Below are positions 1-8,931 of a DNA stretch of 64,000 nt, in pieces. The position numbers were made by a program, and so were the translations under genes. The notes under the pieces were generated by a model, which did not search any database, was not told the DNA's origin, and saw only the letters and a list, made by a program, of their open reading frames with translations. Within the stretch, counting starts at the first letter, position 1, and every line of letters starts with the position of its first letter. Source of the stretch: JABDIP01 sp965227455 (GTDB lineage: Bacteria > Pseudomonadota > Alphaproteobacteria > DSM-16000 > Inquilinaceae); NCBI GenBank assembly GCA_965227455.1, contig OZ245752.1, forward strand, positions 5,456,001 to 5,520,000. The letters run 5' to 3'.

Positions 1-205
1 GCAACTCGACCAGCCGGTAGGCCTGGCGCTGCGGCGCCCGCTTGCCGACCGGAACACCGCCGGAGACCGGGAAGACCTGCATCAGGTCGATGGGGATCAG
101 ATTGACCGTCGCGCCATGCTTTTCGACGATGGCCGCAAAACGCTCATGGCCGAGATAGGAATAGGGCGAGATCGGCGCGAAATAGTAGTCGACGGCGGCC
201 GGCAT
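1..205 (-). CDS. 2-hydroxychromene-2-carboxylate isomerase-like (DsbA/GST-kappa fold), partial
   Basis: The first 68 codons of a minus-strand gene lie in the window; its C-terminal part is beyond base 1. The N-terminus reads MPAAVDYYFAPISPYSYLGH, which is the hallmark start of HCCA isomerase / kappa-class GST-like proteins: a first beta strand followed by the SPYSYL helix cap, where the serine replaces the DsbA cysteine and helps activate glutathione. A good ribosome binding site (AGGAG) lies just upstream of the ATG. Family members isomerise aromatic ring-cleavage intermediates using glutathione, but many homologues have unknown substrates. With only about a third of the protein visible, substrate cannot be inferred. 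Confidence 0.75.
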   Translation of the reverse strand, partial: MPAAVDYYFAPISPYSYLGHERFAAIVEKHGATVNLIPIDLMQVFPVSGGVPVGKRAPQRQAYRLVEL

Positions 206-293
206 GCGGAGGCTCCTGGCGGTCTGCGGTTGCTGCGGGCCGAACCATCGTCTGCGCCGGCCGGGCCGTCAACCGCCCGTCAGGGCCGCAGGA

Positions 294-1322
294 TCACCAG
301 GCCTTCAATTCTTCGGGAATTTCCAGGCCGATCTCTTCGTAGTACCGCACCGCGCCGGGATGCAGGGGAACGATCGCATTCTGGATGATGTCCTCGGCCT
401 GGGCGTGAGACAGGCCGGCGACGTTGCGGGCCAGGGATTCGCTGTATTCCAAGGAGGTCTTGGTGATCTGGTAGACCAGCTCTTCCGGCAGGTCGGCGCG
501 GGCCACGATGAAATGCCACATGGCCACCGTTTCGATATCGGCCGACTGGTCCGGATAGGTGCCGGCGGGGATCGAAGCCGGCACCAGCGAGGGGAAGGCG
601 TCCAGCAGGGCGGCTTGCTGCTCGTTTGTCAGGCTCAGCAGGTTCGGCGACGGATCGTCCGGGCCCAGTTCGATGAAGGCCGGGATCGGCATGCCGTCGG
701 CGACGGCAAGGCCAGAGATCAGCCCGTGCCGCAGCTGCAGCGCCAGATCCGAGGTTTCGCCATTGCGCGGCTCGATCTCGATGCCCAGCGCCTCGAAGAA
801 GCGCGGCACGTAGATACCGCTGGCGCCGCTGGCCGGACCGGCGCCGACCGTGGTACCGCCCAGCCCGTCGGCACCGCTGATCTCCGACCCGTCCAGGGTC
901 ATCATCTGGAAAGTGGTGGAGAACACCGGAAGCAGGGCCCGCAGTTGGTCATGCGGCAGGGTCGGGCTCAGCGGGCTGCGGCCGCCCCAGGCCTCGTACA
1001 TCGGTCCGACGGCGATCAGACCGAGATCCAGATCGCCGGTCTGCATCAGGGCAGCGTTCTGAAAGGCGCCGCCGGTCAGCCCGGCCGTGACGTCCAGGCC
1101 CAGATCTTCGCTCAGCAACTCGGCCATGCCGGTGCCGTACAGCGCATAGGCGCTGCCGTCGGTCTCGGTGCCGATGGTCAGGGACTCGGGCCAGCCCTCG
1201 CGATCCTGGGCCTTCGCGTCGCCGAAGCCCAGGGCCAGAAAAGCCGCCGCGCCGGCGAGCAGTCCCGCCGAAGCCAGTTGCAATACGGTGTGCTTCAAGG
1301 TGCTAAGCTGTCTTTGCCGCAA
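294..1322 (-). CDS. TAXI-family TRAP transporter solute-binding protein
   Basis: 342-residue periplasmic receptor. After a signal peptide ending near AKAQ (about residue 39) the mature protein begins SLTIGTETDGSAYALYGTGM, typical of TAXI solute receptors, which bind small organic acids or amino acids and deliver them to a fused TRAP membrane subunit. Other family features are the segments GDLDLGLIAVGPMYEAWGG and VTAGLTGGAFQNAALM. The start is a TTG with no clear ribosome binding site, so the exact N-terminus is uncertain. No TRAP permease gene is present anywhere in the window, so this receptor is either an orphan or pairs with a distant permease. The next gene downstream on the same strand is the isomerase-like gene. 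Confidence 0.8.
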   Translation of the reverse strand: MRQRQLSTLKHTVLQLASAGLLAGAAAFLALGFGDAKAQDREGWPESLTIGTETDGSAYALYGTGMAELLSEDLGLDVTAGLTGGAFQNAALMQTGDLDLGLIAVGPMYEAWGGRSPLSPTLPHDQLRALLPVFSTTFQMMTLDGSEISGADGLGGTTVGAGPASGASGIYVPRFFEALGIEIEPRNGETSDLALQLRHGLISGLAVADGMPIPAFIELGPDDPSPNLLSLTNEQQAALLDAFPSLVPASIPAGTYPDQSADIETVAMWHFIVARADLPEELVYQITKTSLEYSESLARNVAGLSHAQAEDIIQNAIVPLHPGAVRYYEEIGLEIPEELKAW

Positions 1323-1408
1323 GATGGGTTGTGCCGGGCCGGTCCCGACAGGATGCAGTTTCTACAGGGAAATTGGGCCAAGCAATGGCACGATTTCCGC
1401 TGTTGTCT

Positions 1409-2380
1409 TCAATTCGCCGCATCGCCCGCCTCGCCGCTTGGGCCCAGTAGCCGGCCATAGATCTGCCGGGTCAACAACGGCGACAGATAGATCGGGATCT
1501 GCGCCACAGCCAGGTAGAGCAGCAGATCCGGCTCGACGGCACCGGTTACGGCGAAGGCCAGCGCCATATTGCGGTTTCCGGAGACCAGCCCCAGGCTCAG
1601 CGCCGCCCGCCGGCCCATGGGCCGGAACAGCAGCGCCGTGACCGCCTGGAAACCCAGATTGATGGCAAACGCGCAGGTCAGGTACAGCAGGACGGTGCCG
1701 CTCTCCGCACCGAGGCGGGGTGTGATCCCGTCCATGACCGCGATCGCAAAGACCAGCAGCACGATCACCGTCAGGCCCTGCAGCGGTTGGTCCAGCGAAT
1801 CGATGCGGTCCTCGCCGGCAAACCGCCGCACCGCCCAGGCGGCGGCCAGCGGCAGGACCAGGAACATGCAGACCCGCAGCGCGTAGCCCGTCGGATCGAT
1901 GGCGGCCTCGCGGCTGAGCAGGCCGAGCGCGATCGGTGCCAGGGTCACCGGCAGGAGCAGCGTCGTCACCGCCAGCACGACGACCGTGAGTTCGACGTCG
2001 AATCCCAGCAACCGGGCGAAGGCGGTCGAGGACATGACCGGCGATGCCGCCGCGTTCAGGACCATGGCGGCGATCAGGGCGGGCGGAAGACCGATGCCGG
2101 TGGCCAGGCCCCAGACCAGAAGCGGCGAGACCGCGAGCTGCCAGATACTGGCCAGCCCCGTCGCAAGGGGGCGCCTGGCGTAGGCAAAAACCCGCTGCCA
2201 GTCTAGCCGCAATACCGACAGGAACAGCAGCAGACCAATCGACGGCATCAGCAGAGGACGGAGCGTAGCTGCCAGATCCTGAAGTAGCAGTCCGGAGAAC
2301 ACTCCGCCGGCAAGCAGCAGCGTCGCGTGCCGGCCAAGCACCGCAAGGCCGCGATGCGCCAGCAGGGCCGCGGCTCTCAC
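1409..2380 (-). CDS. Bile acid:sodium symporter (SBF/BASS) family transporter
   Basis: 323-residue, strongly hydrophobic protein with roughly nine predicted membrane segments (for example residues 18-35, 45-60, 75-95, 100-120 and 130-155). The segment VLNAAASPVMSSTAFARLLG and the later SGNRNMALAF fit the two crossover regions that bind sodium and substrate in the SBF/BASS family. Members carry organic anions or alpha-keto acids; substrate cannot be read from sequence. Start is a GTG. It is divergent from the DUF3179 gene with about 40 bp between the proposed starts, so the two promoters must overlap or lie inside the coding ends. Confidence 0.7.
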   Translation of the reverse strand: MRAAALLAHRGLAVLGRHATLLLAGGVFSGLLLQDLAATLRPLLMPSIGLLLFLSVLRLDWQRVFAYARRPLATGLASIWQLAVSPLLVWGLATGIGLPPALIAAMVLNAAASPVMSSTAFARLLGFDVELTVVVLAVTTLLLPVTLAPIALGLLSREAAIDPTGYALRVCMFLVLPLAAAWAVRRFAGEDRIDSLDQPLQGLTVIVLLVFAIAVMDGITPRLGAESGTVLLYLTCAFAINLGFQAVTALLFRPMGRRAALSLGLVSGNRNMALAFAVTGAVEPDLLLYLAVAQIPIYLSPLLTRQIYGRLLGPSGEAGDAAN

Positions 2381-2420
2381 AGGCTTGTGATCCGAGTTTC
2401 AGAGGTCTTCTGCATGTCCC

Positions 2421-3455
2421 GTGCGATCATGGAGGATGCCAAACCTACGAAAGCCGACCGATCCGGTCGATAGCCTGTGGTTTCTCATCGTCACCACGTT
2501 GGCCTCGCTGATCTTCGCATTTGCCCAGCCGGCAAACGCGGAGCCCCGCTATTGGACGGCCGAATGGCCGGCGACGGATTTCGAAAGGTCATCCATCGAT
2601 TTCTCCGAGATCATCTCCGGCGGGCCGCCGAAGGACGGCATACCCTCGATCGACAACCCGGTCTTCGTACCGCTTTCCGAGGCCGGCGACCTGTCGCCGA
2701 CCGAACCGGTGATCAGCCTGGAGATCGACGGCGATGCTCGCGCCTATCCGCTACAGATTCTGATCTGGCATGAGATCGTCAACGACGTGGTCGCCGGCAA
2801 GCCGGTGGCGGTGACCTACTGCCCGCTATGCAATTCGGGCATCGTCTTCGACCGGGTCATCGACGGCCAGGTCACCGAATTCGGCACCACCGGCAAGCTG
2901 CGGCGGTCGGACATGGTCATGTATGACCGGCTGACCGAAAGCTGGTGGCAGCAATTCCTCGGTGAGGCCATCGTCGGCGAGTTGACCGGCACCGTGCTGG
3001 ACACGATCCCGTCACGGATGGAATCGCTGGAGCGCTTCGCGGCCCGGTATCCGGACGGCAAGCTGCTGGTCCCGACCAATCCGCGCATGCGCAATTACGG
3101 GCGCAACCCCTATGCCGGCTATGACAGCGGCAGCTGGCCGTTCCTGTATCGCGGCCAGTATGACGGCCCGGTGCCGCCCCTGGCGCGGGTCGTGGTGGTC
3201 GGCGATGAGGCCTGGACTATGGAATCCCTGCGCGCCGCCGGCCGGATCGAGCATGGCGACCTGATCCTCACCTGGGAAGAGGGGCAGAATTCCGCCCTCG
3301 ACAACGGGATCATCTCCCGGGGGCGCGATGTCGGCAATGTCGTCGTCCAGCGCCGCGTCAACGGCGTTCTGGAAGACGTAGTGCACGACATCCCCTTCGC
3401 TTTCGTGTTCCATACCTTCAAGCCCGACGGCATCTTGCACCACGACGGAGTCTGA
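2421..3455 (+). CDS. DUF3179 domain-containing exported protein
   Basis: 344-residue protein with an N-terminal membrane/signal segment (residues about 19-37, cut probably after PANA) followed by a DUF3179 domain. Seen directly: YCPLCNSGIVFDR and the later RNYGRNPYAGYDS segment, both conserved in this family. The paired cysteines in CPLC may bind metal or form a disulfide. The function of the family is unknown. The start is ambiguous: GTG at 2421 has no clear ribosome binding site, while ATG at 2436 has a GGAGG directly abutting it; either keeps the signal segment. Downstream gap of about 110 bp to the VWA gene. Confidence 0.75.
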   Translation: MRSWRMPNLRKPTDPVDSLWFLIVTTLASLIFAFAQPANAEPRYWTAEWPATDFERSSIDFSEIISGGPPKDGIPSIDNPVFVPLSEAGDLSPTEPVISLEIDGDARAYPLQILIWHEIVNDVVAGKPVAVTYCPLCNSGIVFDRVIDGQVTEFGTTGKLRRSDMVMYDRLTESWWQQFLGEAIVGELTGTVLDTIPSRMESLERFAARYPDGKLLVPTNPRMRNYGRNPYAGYDSGSWPFLYRGQYDGPVPPLARVVVVGDEAWTMESLRAAGRIEHGDLILTWEEGQNSALDNGIISRGRDVGNVVVQRRVNGVLEDVVHDIPFAFVFHTFKPDGILHHDGV

Positions 3456-3566
3456 TCGCCGAGCTTTGGGCTGAAAATCGCCGCTCCGGGACCCAGATTA
3501 AGGGAAGCGGGCGTGGCAGCCGAAATTGCGGCACACTGCCCGTGCGGTTGAACAACGGGCGGGCGC

Positions 3567-4304
3567 ATGGCAGACAAGGGCGAACAACTTCCGACGCATG
3601 GCACCAGCCAGGCCGAGGTCGACGCCTTCCTGCGGAAACTGGCGGTGACACCGTCGCCCAAGCAGTCGGCGCGGCGGGGCCGGCTGATCTTCGCCATGGA
3701 CGCCACCGCCAGCCGTCAGCCGACCTGGGACCAGGCGTGCCATATCCAGGCAGAGATGTTCGAGGCGACCCGGGAGCTGGGCGGCCTGGACGTGCAGCTG
3801 GTCTATTTCCGGGGGTTCCGGGAATGCCGGGCCAGCCCCTGGGTCTCCGACACCACCGAGCTGCTCAAGCGGATGACGGCGGTGCAATGCCTGTCCGGCC
3901 TGACCCAGATCGGCCGGGTGCTGAAACACGCGATCAAGGAGACCGACAAGCAGCAGGTGGATGCCCTTGTGGTGGTCGGCGACTGCTTCGAGGAGAAGCC
4001 GGACCCGGTCGGCCACAAGGCCGGAGAGCTCGGCCTGCGCGGGGTGCCGGCCTTTATGTTCCATGAGGGGGCGGAGCCCGGCGCCCGGCAAATGTTCCAG
4101 CAGATCGCCCGGTTGACCAACGGCGCCTATTGCCCGTTCGACCTCTCCAGCGCCCAGCAGCTCAAGGATCTGCTGGCGGCGGTCGCGGTGTTCGCGGCCG
4201 GCGGCCACAAGGCGCTGGAGGATTACGGACGCAAGCATGGCGGCGAGGCCCTGCGCCTGACCCATCGGCTCGACGAGAGCGCAGGCGGACGCGGCAGGAA
4301 ATGA
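3567..4304 (+). CDS. VWA domain-containing protein (partner of DnaJ-like gene)
   Basis: 245-residue soluble protein with a single von Willebrand factor A-type fold. The first strand ends in LIFAMDATASRQ, giving a MIDAS-like D-x-T-x-S metal motif at residues 45-49; a later strand ALVVVGDCFEE supplies a further acidic position. No signal peptide or membrane segment is visible, so it should be cytoplasmic. Its stop codon overlaps the start of the next gene (ATGA), so the two proteins are translationally coupled and probably act together. VWA proteins usually scaffold metal-dependent protein contacts. Specific function unknown. Confidence 0.75.
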   Translation: MADKGEQLPTHGTSQAEVDAFLRKLAVTPSPKQSARRGRLIFAMDATASRQPTWDQACHIQAEMFEATRELGGLDVQLVYFRGFRECRASPWVSDTTELLKRMTAVQCLSGLTQIGRVLKHAIKETDKQQVDALVVVGDCFEEKPDPVGHKAGELGLRGVPAFMFHEGAEPGARQMFQQIARLTNGAYCPFDLSSAQQLKDLLAAVAVFAAGGHKALEDYGRKHGGEALRLTHRLDESAGGRGRK

Positions 4305-5008
4305 CCTTCCCCTATTTCATGGCCGCCATCCTGGTCGTCGTCGGCTTGGTGGTGCTGGCGCGCTGGCTGGCCAATGCGGATCCCAAGCTGCTCGCCCGGC
4401 ATGTGCGCCGCACGGCGCTTATCCTCACCGCCCTCATCGCCGTGGCACTGTATATCTCCGGCCGCCTGGGCTTGGTGATCGCGCTGGCCACCCTGGCGAC
4501 AATCGCCATCCTCAACTGGCGGGCGATACAGGCGCGGATCAAGGCGGCAGCAGGACCGTCGCCCGGCCAGACATCGTCGATAACCACCGCGTTCCTCGAC
4601 ATGCAGCTCGATCACGACAGCGGCGAGATGACCGGCACGGTCCGGCGCGGCATCCATGAAGGGCGCGAAATCTCCGGGCTCTCCCTGGAGGAGCTGCTGG
4701 TGCTGCGCGGCGAATGCTCCGGCGACGATCCGAAATCCGTGGCCATCCTCGAGGCCTATCTGGATCGGCGCTTCGGCGCCGGCTGGCGTGTCGACGACGA
4801 CGAGGCGGGGGCCCCGGCGGGCGCGTCCGATGGGCCCATGACACGGGAAGAGGCCTTCCGCTTCCTGGGACTGGAACCGGGGGCGAGCCCAGCGGAGATC
4901 AAGGATGCCCATCGCCGGATGATGAAGAATTTCCATCCCGATCACGGCGGATCGGACTACATCGCCGCCAAGCTGAACGAGGCCAAGGCGATCCTGCTTG
5001 GGGAATAA
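4301..5008 (+). CDS. Membrane-anchored DnaJ-like protein (TIM14/DjlA-type topology)
   Basis: 235 residues from the ATG that overlaps the VWA stop. Two hydrophobic segments near the N-terminus (about residues 4-22 and 35-62) are followed by a charged linker and a C-terminal J domain of about 60 residues. The J domain contains the obligatory HPD motif in KNFHPDHGG and ends in LNEAKAILLG. This layout, N-terminal anchor with a C-terminal J domain, matches mitochondrial TIM14/Pam18 and its alphaproteobacterial relatives, so it likely recruits DnaK to the inner face of the membrane. The upstream VWA protein may be a client adaptor (inference). Confidence 0.85.
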   Translation: MTFPYFMAAILVVVGLVVLARWLANADPKLLARHVRRTALILTALIAVALYISGRLGLVIALATLATIAILNWRAIQARIKAAAGPSPGQTSSITTAFLDMQLDHDSGEMTGTVRRGIHEGREISGLSLEELLVLRGECSGDDPKSVAILEAYLDRRFGAGWRVDDDEAGAPAGASDGPMTREEAFRFLGLEPGASPAEIKDAHRRMMKNFHPDHGGSDYIAAKLNEAKAILLGE

Positions 5009-5125
5009 TCCCGTCGGCGCTCCCATGCGGCGTCTGCGCCGGTGCGGCAACCGCCGCTTGTCCGCTCACCGGACCCTGTGGCAATAAGGGCGCGCCGGGC
5101 CCAGCGGGGTCTGCGCTCACCAAGC

Positions 5126-6022
5126 ATGGTCCGTGCCTACATGATCAAGCCCGTCAGGAAAGCGGTGTTCCCGGTTGCCGGCCTGGGGACGCGCTCTTTG
5201 CCGGCCACCAAGGCGGTGGCGAAGGAAATGCTGTGCGTGGTCGACAAGCCGGTTATCCAATACGCCGTGGAAGAGGCGGCGGAAGCCGGGATCGAGGAAT
5301 TCGTCTTCGTCACCAGCCGCGGCAAGAGCGCTCTGGAAGACCATTTCGACCGCCAATTCGAGCTTGAGCGGAGCCTGGAGGCCCGCGGCAAGACGGAAGA
5401 GCTGGCGGCGACCCGGGCGGCCGAGCTGCCGGTCGGCGGTTACGCCTTCGTGCGCCAGCCGGAGCCGCTGGGCCTGGGCCACGCGGTCTGGTGCGCGCGA
5501 TCGGTGATCGGCGACGCGCCGTTTGCCGTGCTGCTGCCGGACGAGGTCTTCCACGCCAAGCCCGGCGTCCTCAAACAGATGATGCAGGCTTACAAGACCC
5601 TGGGCGGCAACCTGCTCGCGGTCCGGGAAGTGCCGCCGGAGCTGACCGCCCGCTACGGTATCCTGGCGGTCGGCGAGGATGACGGCAGTGTCGCGGCGGT
5701 CACCGGGCTGGTGGAGAAACCGGCGCCGGACGAGGCACCGTCCAACCTGTCCATCGTCGGCCGCTACATCCTGCAGCCGGACGTCTTCGACCATCTCGAC
5801 CGCAAGGAACGCGGGGCGGGCGGTGAAATCCAGCTGACCGATGCCATGGCCCGGACGATCGGCCAGCAGCCGTTCCACGGCGTCCGCTTCGACGGCGACC
5901 GGTACGATTGCGGCGACAAAGCCGGCTTCGTGGCCGCCAATGTGGCCTTCGCCCTGGACCGGGCGGACCTGGCCGCCGGCCTGAAGCCGAGGCTCGCGGC
6001 GCTGCTGGACGGTGCCGGCTAG
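5126..6022 (+). CDS. galU: UTP--glucose-1-phosphate uridylyltransferase
   Basis: 298 residues. Makes UDP-glucose from UTP and glucose-1-phosphate, a precursor for exopolysaccharide and LPS. The nucleotide-binding loop KAVFPVAGLGTRSLPATKAV, the substrate segment KEMLCVVDKPVIQYAVEEA, and the later LVEKPAPDEAPSNLSIVGRY are diagnostic of GalU. ATG at 5126 is chosen; an alternative ATG at 5141 gives a 293-residue protein and also keeps all motifs. It is followed after 48 bp by ugd and then a phosphomannomutase gene, which together convert hexose phosphates to activated sugars; the three are probably one operon. Confidence 0.93.
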   Translation: MVRAYMIKPVRKAVFPVAGLGTRSLPATKAVAKEMLCVVDKPVIQYAVEEAAEAGIEEFVFVTSRGKSALEDHFDRQFELERSLEARGKTEELAATRAAELPVGGYAFVRQPEPLGLGHAVWCARSVIGDAPFAVLLPDEVFHAKPGVLKQMMQAYKTLGGNLLAVREVPPELTARYGILAVGEDDGSVAAVTGLVEKPAPDEAPSNLSIVGRYILQPDVFDHLDRKERGAGGEIQLTDAMARTIGQQPFHGVRFDGDRYDCGDKAGFVAANVAFALDRADLAAGLKPRLAALLDGAG

Positions 6023-6070
6023 ACCCCATTCAACGGCCTTCCGGGCCGCCTTCCAAAAGGAGCTCCGCAC

Positions 6071-7405
6071 GTGCGCATTGCGATGATCGGCACCGGCTAT
6101 GTCGGGCTCGTATCCGGCACCTGCTTTTCGGAATTTGGCGTCGATACGGTCTGTGTCGACAAGGACGAGGCCAAGATCGAGCGCCTGCGCCGGGGGGAGA
6201 TCCCGATCTACGAGCCCGGGCTGGAAAGCCTGGTGCACAAGAACGTCGAAAGCGGGCGGCTGACCTTCACCACCGATCTGGCATCCGCGGTGGATGGCGC
6301 CGATGCGGTGTTCATCGCCGTCGGGACACCCAGCCGCCGCGGCGACGGCCATGCCGATCTGACCTATGTGTTCGCGGCCGCCGAGGAGATTGCCAAGGCC
6401 GTAACGGGCCCGACCGTGGTGGTCACGAAGTCGACGGTCCCCGTCGGCACCGGTCGCCGGCTGGCGGAGACGATTCGCAAAGCGCGGCCGGACCTGGCCA
6501 TCGACGTGGCCTCCAACCCGGAGTTCCTGCGCGAAGGATCGGCGATCGCCGATTTCATGCGACCGGACCGGGTGGTGATCGGCTCGGAGAGCGAAGCCGC
6601 GGCCGGCGTGCTGCGACAGCTCTACCGGCCGCTCTACCTGATCGAGACGCCGATCGTGGTGACCACGCTGGAAACCGCCGAGCTGATCAAATACGCCGCC
6701 AACAGCTTCCTCGCCACCAAGATCACCTTCATCAACGAGGTCGCCGATTTCTGCGAGCAGGTCGGCGCCAATGTGCATGACGTGGCGCGGGCGATCGGGC
6801 TCGACGGCCGCATCGGCTCGAAATTCCTGCATGCCGGGCCGGGCTATGGCGGGTCCTGCTTTCCCAAGGACACCGAGGCCTATGTCCATAGCGGCCGCGA
6901 TTTCGGCGCACCGCAGCAGATCGTCGAGACGGTGGTGCAGATCAACGACCGGCGCAAACGCCAAATGGCCGATCGCATCGTCGATGCCTGCGGCGGGTCG
7001 GTCGATGGCAAGACGATCGCGGTGCTGGGGCTGACCTTCAAGCCCAATACCGACGACATGCGCGAGAGCCCGAGTCTGGCGATCATCCCGGCGCTGCAGG
7101 AAAAGGGCGCCAGTGTTCGCGCCTATGATCCGGCCGGCCGAGAGGAGGCCGCCAAGCTTCTGGAGGGGGTCGAATACGGCAGCGACGCCTATGCCATTCT
7201 GGAGGGCGCCGATTGCGTCGCCATCCTTACCGAATGGAACGAGTTTCGGGCCTTGGACCTGTCCCGGGTCCACGACCTGTTGGCGCATCCGGTGATGGTG
7301 GATTTACGCAATATCTACAAGCCCGGCGAGATGGCCGCCGCCGGCTTTGCATATTACAGTGTCGGAAGGCCCTCGATGCCGCCGGGCAACGACCCGCAAG
7401 CCTAG
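6071..7405 (+). CDS. ugd: UDP-glucose 6-dehydrogenase
   Basis: 444 residues. Oxidises UDP-glucose, the product of the upstream GalU, to UDP-glucuronate with two NAD+. The N-terminal Rossmann motif is MRIAMIGTGYVGLVSGTCFS; the catalytic cysteine lies in GPGYGGSCFPKD; the segment KYAANSFLATKITFINE holds the conserved lysine and asparagine. The C-terminal UDP-binding domain includes LGLTFKPNTDDMRESPS. Start is a GTG preceded by a strong AAAAGGAG site. UDP-glucuronate feeds acidic exopolysaccharide or lipid A/LPS modification. Confidence 0.95.
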   Translation: MRIAMIGTGYVGLVSGTCFSEFGVDTVCVDKDEAKIERLRRGEIPIYEPGLESLVHKNVESGRLTFTTDLASAVDGADAVFIAVGTPSRRGDGHADLTYVFAAAEEIAKAVTGPTVVVTKSTVPVGTGRRLAETIRKARPDLAIDVASNPEFLREGSAIADFMRPDRVVIGSESEAAAGVLRQLYRPLYLIETPIVVTTLETAELIKYAANSFLATKITFINEVADFCEQVGANVHDVARAIGLDGRIGSKFLHAGPGYGGSCFPKDTEAYVHSGRDFGAPQQIVETVVQINDRRKRQMADRIVDACGGSVDGKTIAVLGLTFKPNTDDMRESPSLAIIPALQEKGASVRAYDPAGREEAAKLLEGVEYGSDAYAILEGADCVAILTEWNEFRALDLSRVHDLLAHPVMVDLRNIYKPGEMAAAGFAYYSVGRPSMPPGNDPQA

Positions 7406-7453
7406 GTCCCTGGGCCGGCATCGGACCGCAGCCGCAGCAGGAAGGCACCCACC

Positions 7454-8866
7454 ATGAGCGACGCCTATTCTTTCGATCCGACCATTCTTCGCGAGTACGA
7501 TATTCGCGGCATCGTCGGCAAGACCCTGAACGAGTCCGATGCCAACGCCGTTGGACGGGGCTTCGGTACGATCGTCGCGCGCGGCGGCGGCACCACGGTC
7601 TGTGTCGGTTATGACGGCCGGTTCAGCTCTCCTTCCCTGGCCGCGGCGCTGGTCGAGGGGCTGGCATCCACGGGGCTTTCCGTCAACCAGATCGGCCTCG
7701 GCCCGACGCCGATGCTGTACTTCGCCTGCAAGCATCTGAACGCCGATGCCGGGGTTATGATCACCGGCTCGCACAACCCGCCGGACTACAACGGCATCAA
7801 GATGGTCACCTCCGCCGGCCCGGTCTATGGCGACCAGATCCAGGAGATCGGCCGGGTCGCCGCCGCCGGGGATTTTGTCACCGGAGAGGGCAGCAGCCGC
7901 GAGGTCGCGGTCGACGAGGCCTATATCGACCGGATCGTCTCCGACTATGACGGCGGCCGCGAGCTGACCGTGGCCTGGGATGCAGGAAACGGCGCCGCCG
8001 GCGATATCCTGCGGCGCATGACCGCACGGCTCCCCGGCCGGCACATCCTGCTGTTCGACGACATCGACGGCAGCTTCCCGAACCATCACCCGGACCCGAC
8101 GATCCCGGAGAACCTGGTCGATCTGCGCAAGGCGGTGGTCGAGAACGGCTGCGACCTCGGCATCGGTTTCGACGGCGACGGGGACAGGATCGGCGCCGTC
8201 GACGAGGGCGGCGGCATCATCTGGGGCGACCAGCTGCTGGCGATCTATTCCTCCGAAGTCCTCAAGGAGCATCCGGGCGCCACCATCATCGCCGATGTGA
8301 AGGCCAGCCAGACCCTCTACGACGAGATCGCTCGGCTGGGCGGCACGCCGCTGATGTGGAAGACCGGCCATTCCCTGCTGAAGGCCAAGATGGCGGAGAC
8401 CGGCTCGCCGCTCGCCGGTGAGATGTCCGGCCATATCTTCTTCGCCGACCGCTACTACGGCTTTGACGATGCCCCCTATTGCGGCATCCGTCTGATGAGC
8501 CTGGTGGCCAACTCGGACGAACCGCTTTCGGCCCTGCGCAATCGCCTGCCCTCGGTGATCAACACGCCGGAGGTCCGTTTCCAGGTCGACGAGACGCGCA
8601 AATTCGACATCGTCGAGGAGATCCGCTCGCGCATGCATGCGGCGGAAGCCGACGATCCGGATCTCGACGTCAACGATATCGACGGCATCCGGGTCCAGAC
8701 CCCGGATGGCTGGTGGCTGCTGCGCGCCTCCAACACCCAGGACGTGCTGGTCGCCCGGGCCGAGAGCCAGAGCGACGAGGGGCTGGAACGGCTCAAGGCG
8801 CAGCTGGTCGGCCAGCTTGAGCAATCGGGCCTGGAGGGCCCGAGCTTTGCCGGCGGTGGGCACTAG
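7454..8866 (+). CDS. Phosphomannomutase/phosphoglucomutase (AlgC/ManB family)
   Basis: 470-residue alpha-D-phosphohexomutase. The four-domain family is recognised by an N-terminal EYDIRGIVG, the phosphoserine loop ITGSHNPPDYNGIKM, the magnesium loop GFDGDGDRIG, the sugar-binding GEMSGHIFF and the C-terminal phosphate-binding segment WLLRASNTQD. It interconverts mannose- or glucose-6-phosphate and the 1-phosphates. Placement 48 bp after ugd and near galU makes supply of glucose-1-phosphate for UDP-glucose, or mannose-1-phosphate for GDP-mannose, the likely role. A GGAAGG site precedes the ATG. Confidence 0.92.
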   Translation: MSDAYSFDPTILREYDIRGIVGKTLNESDANAVGRGFGTIVARGGGTTVCVGYDGRFSSPSLAAALVEGLASTGLSVNQIGLGPTPMLYFACKHLNADAGVMITGSHNPPDYNGIKMVTSAGPVYGDQIQEIGRVAAAGDFVTGEGSSREVAVDEAYIDRIVSDYDGGRELTVAWDAGNGAAGDILRRMTARLPGRHILLFDDIDGSFPNHHPDPTIPENLVDLRKAVVENGCDLGIGFDGDGDRIGAVDEGGGIIWGDQLLAIYSSEVLKEHPGATIIADVKASQTLYDEIARLGGTPLMWKTGHSLLKAKMAETGSPLAGEMSGHIFFADRYYGFDDAPYCGIRLMSLVANSDEPLSALRNRLPSVINTPEVRFQVDETRKFDIVEEIRSRMHAAEADDPDLDVNDIDGIRVQTPDGWWLLRASNTQDVLVARAESQSDEGLERLKAQLVGQLEQSGLEGPSFAGGGH

Positions 8867-8931
8867 CCGCCGGACCGGGAATTCGGACGGCAGCGGCTGG
8901 GTCCTGGCGTCCGGCCAGAGGAGAATTCGCC

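Noticed and set aside
5117..7288. 723-codon minus-strand open frame opposite galU/ugd
   Set aside because: Spans two well-supported genes on the plus strand; composition typical of antisense in GC-rich DNA.
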